Positions 39,792 through 45,803 of a stretch of DNA of 45,803 nucleotides are shown piece by piece. The notes under the pieces are model-generated. The model ran no database searches and had not been told where the DNA came from. It worked only from the letters and a program-made list of their open reading frames with translations. The stretch covers positions 1 through 45,803 of the forward strand of contig NZ_JASAOI010000043.1 of NCBI RefSeq assembly GCF_029953285.1. Direction: 5' to 3'. Every line of letters begins with the position of its first letter. The stretch's first letter is position 1. The DNA is from Yinghuangia seranimata (GTDB taxonomy: Bacteria > Actinomycetota > Actinomycetes > Streptomycetales > Streptomycetaceae). Both the position numbers and the translations under genes were made by a program.

Positions 39792-39829
39792 GCCCTTGTG
39801 CGGTTTTCGCGTTGGGGTCGCCTCCTCCG

Positions 39830-39928
39830 TCAAGTGCTCGCGCGGTCGTTGGAGCGCCGGAGCAGGACCGGCACGTCGGCGGCGGTGCCGCGCGCGGTGG
39901 CGAGGCCGGGCCACGGCACGGCGTCCAC
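39830..39928 (-). pseudogene. Truncated duplicate of the small HEAT-protein 5' end
   Basis: A GTG (complement of 39926-39928) opens 32 codons reading VDAVPWPGLATARGTAADVP... then stops at 39830. This aligns with the start of the downstream HEAT-like gene. At DNA level 39873-39966 matches 39736-39832 at about 79 of 94 positions with one 3-bp gap. After the shared part the sequences diverge. It looks like the remnant of a partial tandem duplication or of a deleted paralogue. Confidence 0.6.
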
Positions 39929-40157
39929 GCCCTTGAGCGGTCTGCGCGTCGCGGTCACCTCCGTCAGCCGAACGGGCCGGGCCCGGCGGGGCCGTCGCGT
40001 CGGTGGAGACCACCGCGTCGACTCCGCCGCCGCCCGCCGGGAGCCCCCTCGAGCCGGCGGCGGCGCGGCCATTGCAGCGCCCGGGCCGGGGAAAGGCAAG
40101 GGTGTGGGATCTGTGAGCGCGGGAACCGGTCGGGGTGGTTGGGTCGTCACTGCCCAC

Positions 40158-40844
40158 ATGGGGTCTCGGGTGGGGCGGTTCGTGCGGACGCGGCGGGGGC
40201 AGCGGGTGGTGTTCCAGCTGACCGCGGTGCTGACCGTGCTGGGGCTGACTCCGGTGACGTGGGTGTACCTGGTCGGGAGCGGGCGGATGCGGGGCGTGGA
40301 CGACGTGCCTGCCGCGCCCGTGGCGCTGGTGCTCGGCGCGGGCATCGACGGGGACCATCCGTCGCGGCTGCTCGCGCGGCGGCTGGACGTGTCGCTGGCG
40401 CTGTACCGGGCAGGCAAGGTGAAGGTGCTGCTGGTGTCAGGCGACAACGGCCGTGAGGGCTACAACGAGCCGGACGTGATGCGCCGCTACCTTGTCGCGC
40501 GCGGGGTGCCGGAAGCGCAGGTGGTGTCCGACTATGCGGGATTCTCCACGTGGGACTCCTGCGTCCGGGCCAAGAAGGTGTTCGGTGTCGACCGGGCGAT
40601 CATCGTCAGCCAGACGTTCCACCTGCGGCGCGCGTTGGCGCTGTGCGACGCGGCCGGGCTCGACGCTTACGGCGTGGGCGACGACTCGTTGTCCGGAGAC
40701 ACGGTCGGTGTCACGTTGTTCGGCGGCGCGCGGGAGATCCTGGCCGCCTACAAGGCGCTCGGCGAGGCGGTGCTGACGCCGGACCCGAAATTCCTCGGCC
40801 CGAAGGAACCCGGCGTCGAACGGGGCCTCGCGGCTGCGGGCTGA
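40158..40844 (+). CDS. SanA/YdcF-like DUF218 membrane-anchored protein
   Basis: 228 residues. One N-terminal membrane helix (about 15-38, VFQLTAVLTVLGLTPVTWVY) is followed by a Rossmann-like DUF218 domain: PVALVLGAGIDGDHPSRLLARRLDVSLALYRAGKVKVLLVSGDNG, YNEPDVMRRYLVARGVPEAQV, DYAGFSTWDSCVRAKKVFGVDRAIIVSQTFHLRRAL, CDAAGLDAYGVG. The Gly-Asp/Asn, DxAGxxTxDS and QxFHLRRA motifs match SanA/YdcF proteins, linked to envelope integrity and vancomycin exclusion in Escherichia coli. The domain should face the cell exterior. ATG 40158 is used; a GTG at 40113 would add 15 residues and remains possible. It ends 30 bp before dinB. Confidence 0.88.
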   Translation: MGSRVGRFVRTRRGQRVVFQLTAVLTVLGLTPVTWVYLVGSGRMRGVDDVPAAPVALVLGAGIDGDHPSRLLARRLDVSLALYRAGKVKVLLVSGDNGREGYNEPDVMRRYLVARGVPEAQVVSDYAGFSTWDSCVRAKKVFGVDRAIIVSQTFHLRRALALCDAAGLDAYGVGDDSLSGDTVGVTLFGGAREILAAYKALGEAVLTPDPKFLGPKEPGVERGLAAAG

Positions 40845-40874
40845 TGTCACCCCGATGCGCCATCATCGGAGGAA

Positions 40875-42311
40875 ATGCGAAAGACGTCGGCCATCCTCCA
40901 CCTCGACATGGACGCCTTCTACGCGTCCGTTGAGCAGGCCGCCAAGCCCAGTCTCAAAGGCAAGCCGGTCATCGTCGGCGGGGTCGGCGGCCGCGGTGTC
41001 GTGGCCACCGCGTCGTACGAGGCCCGGAAGTTCGGCGTGCGGTCCGCGATGCCGACCGGCGAGGCCCGCAGGCGGTGCCCCAACGCGGCGTTCCTGATCC
41101 CGCGGTTCAGCGCCTACCGCGAGGTCAGCGACCAGGTCATGGGGCTGCTGTCAGAGCTGTCGCCGCTGGTCGAACCGCTCAGCCTCGACGAGGCGTTCGT
41201 CGACCTCGAGGCCGGACCCTACGGCGAGGGGCTCGACACCGAGCGGGCCACGGAGCTCGCGGTGGAGCTGCGCGCCGAGATCCACGCCCGCACCGGGCTC
41301 ACCGCGTCGGTGGGGCTGGCGCCGTCCAAGCTCATCGCCAAGATCGCCTCGGAGGCCGCCAAGCCGGACGGCCTCGTGGTGGTGCCGCCGGGCGGCGAAC
41401 GCGCGCTGTTGGACCCGCTCCCCGTACGCGCCCTGTGGGGAGTCGGGCCGGCGACGGCCGAGACGTTGCGCAAGGTCGGCATCACGACGGTCGCCGGCAT
41501 CGCCGCCGCCGACCCCGACGAGCTGGTACGCATGTTCGGCCAGGCCCACGGGCGCGGCCTGCACGCCCACGCGCTGGGCCTCGACGACCGGCCCGTCGTC
41601 GCCGAACGCGACGCCAAGTCGGTCTCCGTCGAGGACACCTTCGAGGTGGACCTCGTCGACCGCGTCCGGATCACCGCCGAACTCGACCGCCTCGCCGCCC
41701 GCTGCGTCGAACGCCTGCGCGGCGCGGGCCGCTCCGGCCGCACCGTGGTGGTGAAGATGCGGCGGTACGACTTCAGCACGCTGACCCGCTCCGAGACCCT
41801 GCGCGCCCCCACCGACGACCTGGCGGTCGTGCGCGAGACCGTCCACCGGCTCGTGGCCCAGGTCGACTTCACGGGAGGCCTGCGGCTGCTCGGCGTGGGC
41901 GTGGCGTCGCTGGCGGACTTCGCGCAGCAGGACCTGTTCGGGACGGCGGACGAGGCGCCGGCGGACGAGGCGGGCGACCAGACCGGCGAGGCAGCGGACG
42001 CGCCGACGGAGCGACCCGACTCGGGCGACGCCGACGCCGCCGACCCGGAGGCCGCCGCCTACGGCAGCGTCCCGGTCTTCCACCCCGGCCGGTTCGGCAA
42101 CGCCCGCTGGCTCCCGGGCCAGGACGTCGAGCACACGGAGTTCGGCCCGGGCTGGGTCCAGGGCAGCGGCGTGGGCCGGGTGACGGTCAGGTTCGAGACC
42201 CCGGGATCACCCCCGGGCAGGATCCGCACCTTCCCGGAGGACACCCCGGACCTCAAGGCCACGCCACCGCTGCCCCTGGTCCCGCCGGGCAACACCGAGG
42301 CCACGACGTAG
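40875..42311 (+). CDS. dinB: DNA polymerase IV (Y-family) with extra C-terminal domain
   Basis: 478 residues. Catalytic carboxylates are Asp11 (HLDMDAFYASVE) and Asp105-Glu106 (SLDEAFVDL), with Tyr16 as the likely steric gate. The thumb (GVGPATAETLRKVGITTVAG) and little-finger region are intact. QQDLF (351-355) is a beta-clamp binding motif. After an acidic linker (about 358-398) comes an additional compact segment, residues about 410-460 (WLPGQDVEHTEFGPGWVQGS...RVTVRFETP), resembling a DUF3553/tudor-like module found at the ends of some helicases and polymerases. Translesion synthesis across damaged templates is expected; the extra module may bind protein or nucleic acid. GGAGG (40868-40872) precedes the ATG by 2 nt, an unusually short gap. 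Ends 166 bp before the glycine riboswitch. Confidence 0.94.
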   Translation: MRKTSAILHLDMDAFYASVEQAAKPSLKGKPVIVGGVGGRGVVATASYEARKFGVRSAMPTGEARRRCPNAAFLIPRFSAYREVSDQVMGLLSELSPLVEPLSLDEAFVDLEAGPYGEGLDTERATELAVELRAEIHARTGLTASVGLAPSKLIAKIASEAAKPDGLVVVPPGGERALLDPLPVRALWGVGPATAETLRKVGITTVAGIAAADPDELVRMFGQAHGRGLHAHALGLDDRPVVAERDAKSVSVEDTFEVDLVDRVRITAELDRLAARCVERLRGAGRSGRTVVVKMRRYDFSTLTRSETLRAPTDDLAVVRETVHRLVAQVDFTGGLRLLGVGVASLADFAQQDLFGTADEAPADEAGDQTGEAADAPTERPDSGDADAADPEAAAYGSVPVFHPGRFGNARWLPGQDVEHTEFGPGWVQGSGVGRVTVRFETPGSPPGRIRTFPEDTPDLKATPPLPLVPPGNTEATT

Positions 42312-42453
42312 CCGACCGAGTCGACCGACGAAGTGGGCGAACGACCCGCGAAACGAAGCGCACGGGACCCACGAGACCCCCGGGACGCGTGTGAGATCGA
42401 ATACGACAGAACACGACGGGGATCATGCTTCCCAGCGACCGCTCCCGCACTGG

Positions 42454-42459
42454 TAGCGT
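42454..42459 (+). promoter_or_regulatory. Candidate -10 element upstream of the glycine riboswitch
   Basis: TAGCGT fits TANNNT and ends about 19 nt before the first aptamer. No convincing -35 is seen. It is the best-placed promoter for the riboswitch-gcvP transcript. Confidence 0.4.
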
Positions 42460-42477
42460 TGAGGCTGCACCAACAGT

Positions 42478-42680
42478 CGTGCGGGAGAGTCCCGGTCCCC
42501 GAGCCGGGCGCCGAAGGAGCAACCCCTCCCCGGAATCTCTCAGGCACCCGTACCGCGCGACCATGGGCACTCTGGAAAGCAGTCCCGGCGCGTTGTCGGC
42601 GGGGCTCACCGACGGTGAAAGCCTCCGGCCGGCGCTACCGGCCACGGGGTGAAGCTCTCAGGTACCGATGACAGAGGGGG
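42478..42680 (+). promoter_or_regulatory. Tandem glycine riboswitch controlling gcvP
   Basis: Two glycine aptamers are recognised by their conserved segments. Aptamer 1 has GCGGGAGAG (42481-42489), GCCGAAGGAGCAA (42511-42523) and AATCTCTCAGGCACC. Aptamer 2 has CACTCTGGAAAGC (about 42569), CACCGACGGTGAAA and GAAGCTCTCAGGTACC, ending with GACAGAGGGGG (42670-42680). The spacing between aptamers is short, as in cooperative tandem switches. Binding of glycine normally turns on glycine cleavage genes; here the next gene is gcvP, 61 bp downstream. The expression platform is not resolved; CCTCC in GGAGGCCTCCACGTG near 42730 could mask the ribosome site. Confidence 0.95.
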
Positions 42681-42741
42681 AGGCCTACCGAGGCCACGCG
42701 TCCCTGCGTGGTCTCGCCGGAGCGATCCTGGAGGCCTCCAC

Positions 42742-45642
42742 GTGAGTTCGTCGTTCACTCCCCGGGTTTCCGGGCCCGGCAGCCTTGCCGGCCTGGAATC
42801 GGCCGCGCCGTTCACCGGTCGGCACATCGGCCCGGACACCGACGAGCAGGCCAAGATGCTCGCCCACATCGGCTTCGGGTCGCTCGACGAGCTGACCGAC
42901 GCCGCCGTGCCGGGCGCCATCCGCACGCTCGACCGGCTCGCGCTGCCCGAGGCGGTCAGCGAGGCCGCCGTCCACGACCAGCTGCGCGCGCTCGCCGCCC
43001 GCAACACCGTGCTGCGCTCCATGATCGGCCTCGGCTACTACGGCACCCACACGCCGCCGGTCATCCTCCGCAACGTGCTGGAGAACCCGGCCTGGTACAC
43101 CGCGTACACGCCGTACCAGCCGGAGATCTCGCAGGGCCGCCTGGAGGCGCTGCTCAACTTCCAGACGATGGTCTGCGACCTGACCGGCCTCGACGTCGCC
43201 GGCGCCTCGCTGCTCGACGAGGGCACCGCGGCCGCCGAGGCGATGACCCTCGCGCGCCGCTCCGGCCGCGCCAAGAGCAACGTCTTCCTCGTCGACGCCA
43301 CCGTCCTGCCGCAGACGATCGAGGTCGTGCGCACCCGCGCGGAGGCGCTCGACATCGAGGTCCGGGTCGTCGACACCTCCGCCGGGCTGCCCGAGGGCGA
43401 GTTCTTCGGCGCGCTGCTCCAGTACCCGGGCGCCGACGGCCGGGTCCGCGACCTGACCGCGCTGGTCGAGGACGCGCACGGCCGCGGCGCGTTCGTCGCC
43501 GTCGCCGCCGACCTGCTCGCGCTCACGCTGCTGACCAGCCCGGGCGCGATGGGCGCCGACATCGCCGTCGGCACCACGCAGCGCTTCGGCGTCCCGATGG
43601 GCTTCGGCGGTCCGCACGCCGGATACCTGGCGGTCCGCGACAAGCTCGCCCGCTCGCTGCCCGGCCGCCTCGTCGGCGTCTCCGTCGACGCGGACGGCGA
43701 CCAGGCGTACCGCCTCGCGCTCCAGACCCGCGAGCAGCACATCCGCCGCGAGAAGGCGACGAGCAACATCTGTACGGCGCAGGTCCTGCTCGCCGTCATG
43801 GCCGGCATGTACGCGGTCTACCACGGCCCCGAGGGCCTGACCGAGATCGCGCGCCGCACCCACCGCTACGCCGCGATCCTCGCGGCCGGCCTGCGCGCCG
43901 GCGGCGTCGAGATCGTGCACGAGCACTTCTTCGACACCGTCCACGTGCGCGTGCCGGGCCGGGCCGCCGCGGTCCGCGAGTCGGCGCGCGGCGAGGGCGT
44001 CAACGTCTTCCAGCCCGACGCCGACCACGTCACCATCAGCTGCGACGAGACCACCACGCGCGCCGACCTGGCCGCCGTGTGGCGGGCGTTCGGGGTCGCC
44101 GAGGCCGACGTCGAGGTGCTCGACGCCGCGACCGCCGACGCGCTGCCCGACGGGCTCGAGCGCACCGGCGAGTTCCTCACCCACCCGGTCTTCCACGAGC
44201 ACCGCTCCGAGACCGACATGCTGCGCTACCTGCGCCGCCTCGCGGACAAGGACTACGCGCTCGACCGCGGCATGATCCCGCTCGGCTCGTGCACGATGAA
44301 GCTCAACGCGACGTCGGAGATGGAGCCGGTCACCTGGCCGGAGTTCGCGAACATGCACCCGTTCGCGCCCGCCGACCAGGCCGCCGGGTACCTCGAGCTG
44401 ATCCACGGCCTGGAGGACGCGCTCGTCGCCGTCACCGGCTACGACAAGGTGTCGATCCAGCCCAACGCCGGGTCGCAGGGCGAGCTCGCGGGCCTGCTCG
44501 CGGTGCGCGCCTACCACCGGGCGAACGGCGACACGGCGCGCGACGTCTGCCTGATCCCGTCCTCCGCGCACGGCACCAACGCGGCCAGCGCCGTGATGGC
44601 CGGCATGCGCGTGGTCGTCGTCGGCACCGGCGAGAACGGCGACGTCGACCTCGACGACCTCAAGGCCAAGATCGAGAAGCACCGCGACAGCCTCGCCGTG
44701 CTCATGGTCACCTACCCGTCCACGCACGGCGTGTTCGAGGAGCACATCGGCGACGTGTGCGCGCTCGTGCACGACGCCGGCGGCCAGGTCTACGTCGACG
44801 GCGCGAACCTCAACGCGCTGGTCGGGCTCGCCCAGCCGGGCAAGTTCGGCGCGGACGTCTCGCACCTGAACCTGCACAAGACGTTCTGCATCCCGCACGG
44901 CGGCGGCGGCCCCGGCGTCGGCCCGGTCGCGGTGCGCGAGCACCTCGCCCCGTACCTGCCGAACCACCCGCTGCAGCCGACCGCGGGGCCCGCCACCGGC
45001 GTCGGACCGATCTCGGCCGCGCCGTGGGGCTCGGCGGCGATCCTGCCGATCTCGTGGACGTACATCCGCCTGATGGGTCCGGACGGCCTCAAGCGCGCCA
45101 CCCAGGTCGCGGTGCTCAGCGCGAACTACATCGCGCGTCGCCTCGCGCCGCACTTCCCGGTGCTCTACACGGGTCCCGGCGGGCTGGTCGCGCACGAGTG
45201 CATCGTCGACCTGCGCGGCATCACCAAGGCGACCGGCGTGACCGTGGACGACGTGGCCAAGCGCCTCATCGACTACGGATTCCACGCCCCGACCATGTCG
45301 TTCCCGGTGCCGGGCACCCTCATGATCGAGCCGACCGAGAGCGAGAACCTGGTCGAGATCGACCGGTTCTGCGACGCGATGATCGCCATCAAGGGCGAGG
45401 TCGACCGCGTCGGCGCCGGCGAACTGCCCGCCGACGACAACCCGCTGTGCAACGCCCCGCACACCGCCGCGATGGTCGCCGGCAACGACTGGGCGCACGC
45501 CTACAGCCGCGAAGAGGGCGCCTTCCCCGGCGGCGTCAAGGCCGCCGGGAAGTACTGGCCGCCGGTCCGCCGCATCGACGGCGCGTACGGCGACCGCAAC
45601 CTGGTCTGCTCCTGCCCCTCCCCGGAGGCCTTCGAGAGCTGA
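42742..45642 (+). CDS. gcvP: Glycine dehydrogenase (decarboxylating), glycine cleavage P protein
   Basis: 966 residues, the single-chain type. The N-terminal half shows [40 protein letters not shown] and [20 protein letters not shown]. The C-terminal catalytic half has [48 protein letters not shown] and the PLP-binding Lys713 in [18 protein letters not shown]. It decarboxylates glycine and passes the aminomethyl group to lipoylated GcvH in the cytoplasm. GTG at 42742 follows GGAGG (42730-42734); the longer frame upstream overlaps the riboswitch. Expression is governed by the tandem glycine riboswitch. Its partner gcvH is in this window, but gcvT is not. Confidence 0.97.
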   Translation: MSSSFTPRVSGPGSLAGLESAAPFTGRHIGPDTDEQAKMLAHIGFGSLDELTDAAVPGAIRTLDRLALPEAVSEAAVHDQLRALAARNTVLRSMIGLGYYGTHTPPVILRNVLENPAWYTAYTPYQPEISQGRLEALLNFQTMVCDLTGLDVAGASLLDEGTAAAEAMTLARRSGRAKSNVFLVDATVLPQTIEVVRTRAEALDIEVRVVDTSAGLPEGEFFGALLQYPGADGRVRDLTALVEDAHGRGAFVAVAADLLALTLLTSPGAMGADIAVGTTQRFGVPMGFGGPHAGYLAVRDKLARSLPGRLVGVSVDADGDQAYRLALQTREQHIRREKATSNICTAQVLLAVMAGMYAVYHGPEGLTEIARRTHRYAAILAAGLRAGGVEIVHEHFFDTVHVRVPGRAAAVRESARGEGVNVFQPDADHVTISCDETTTRADLAAVWRAFGVAEADVEVLDAATADALPDGLERTGEFLTHPVFHEHRSETDMLRYLRRLADKDYALDRGMIPLGSCTMKLNATSEMEPVTWPEFANMHPFAPADQAAGYLELIHGLEDALVAVTGYDKVSIQPNAGSQGELAGLLAVRAYHRANGDTARDVCLIPSSAHGTNAASAVMAGMRVVVVGTGENGDVDLDDLKAKIEKHRDSLAVLMVTYPSTHGVFEEHIGDVCALVHDAGGQVYVDGANLNALVGLAQPGKFGADVSHLNLHKTFCIPHGGGGPGVGPVAVREHLAPYLPNHPLQPTAGPATGVGPISAAPWGSAAILPISWTYIRLMGPDGLKRATQVAVLSANYIARRLAPHFPVLYTGPGGLVAHECIVDLRGITKATGVTVDDVAKRLIDYGFHAPTMSFPVPGTLMIEPTESENLVEIDRFCDAMIAIKGEVDRVGAGELPADDNPLCNAPHTAAMVAGNDWAHAYSREEGAFPGGVKAAGKYWPPVRRIDGAYGDRNLVCSCPSPEAFES

Positions 45643-45743
45643 CCCCACGGTCCTGGGCCGGCCACAGCACACTCACACCCGGCCGGCCCACGGCCGCACC
45701 GCGCGCCACAAGCACGCGGCCGAGCCTGAACACACGGGAGGGC

Positions 45744-45764
45744 GGCCCCCCCATCAGGGGGGCC
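45744..45764 (+). terminator. GC-rich hairpin downstream of gcvP
   Basis: GGCCCCCC (45744-45751), loop CATCA and GGGGGGCC (45757-45764) form a perfect 8-bp stem, about 100 bp after the gcvP stop. No U-tract follows, but a further C-run does. It is probably the gcvP transcription terminator. Confidence 0.7.
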
Positions 45765-45803
45765 CCCCGTCCGCGCTCCCCCGGCCCGGGGGGCGCCGCG
45801 GCG

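Overview
The window is high-GC DNA with strong G/C third-codon preference, frequent GTG starts and ATGA/GTGA-type gene overlaps. Its gene content is typical of a large-genome actinomycete of the Streptomyces type: F420-dependent oxidoreductase, mycothiol-type isomerase fold, GT87 mannosyltransferases, FGLLP-motif membrane protein and a DUF881/Sbp/GarA/FtsR block. The genus cannot be fixed from the sequence alone. No tRNA, rRNA, CRISPR array or prophage was seen.

Layout. (1) 1-961: the 3' end of an IS5-type transposase with its right terminal repeat, then about 850 bp of probably non-coding DNA holding a 27-bp imperfect inverted repeat and a 59-bp tandem duplication. (2) 962-10283: a HEAT-repeat protein, then a three-gene SMC-complex operon (kleisin-like, MukE-like and a 1634-aa SMC/MukB-like ATPase). 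This looks like a MukBEF/MksBEF/JetABC relative with no JetD/MksG nuclease gene beside it and is the best candidate for an under-described system. (3) 10280-15479: a small membrane protein under a double palindromic operator, a SnoaL-like protein, a cytoplasmic serpin, a DinB/maleylpyruvate-isomerase-fold protein, a sugar isomerase and an F420-type oxidoreductase. (4) 15504-18322: a secreted/membrane FGLLP protein and a mostly empty stretch. (5) 18323-24139: a lipid/steroid-catabolism-like module (metal-site-poor amidohydrolase, Ltp-type thiolase, Zn-ribbon OB-fold partner, AurF-like diiron oxygenase, acetoacetyl-CoA synthetase) with two strong palindromic operators.

(6) 24263-45803: a conserved chromosomal housekeeping block. 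Two tandem GT87 membrane glycosyltransferases are followed by a CDP-alcohol phosphatidyltransferase, a nucleotidyltransferase fused to a degenerate phosphohexomutase, DUF881-Sbp-DUF881, gcvH, a GarA-like FHA protein, the MerR regulator FtsR, a DUF151 protein and a second MerR regulator. After an interruption by HEAT-repeat and SanA-like genes come dinB and gcvP, the latter behind a tandem glycine riboswitch. From pgsA to gcvP the order mirrors the mycobacterial Rv1822-Rv1832 region, linking envelope lipid and sugar precursor supply, cell division control and glycine/2-oxoglutarate metabolism. The second DUF881 protein is unusual in carrying a disordered, repeat-rich N-terminal region of roughly 950 residues.
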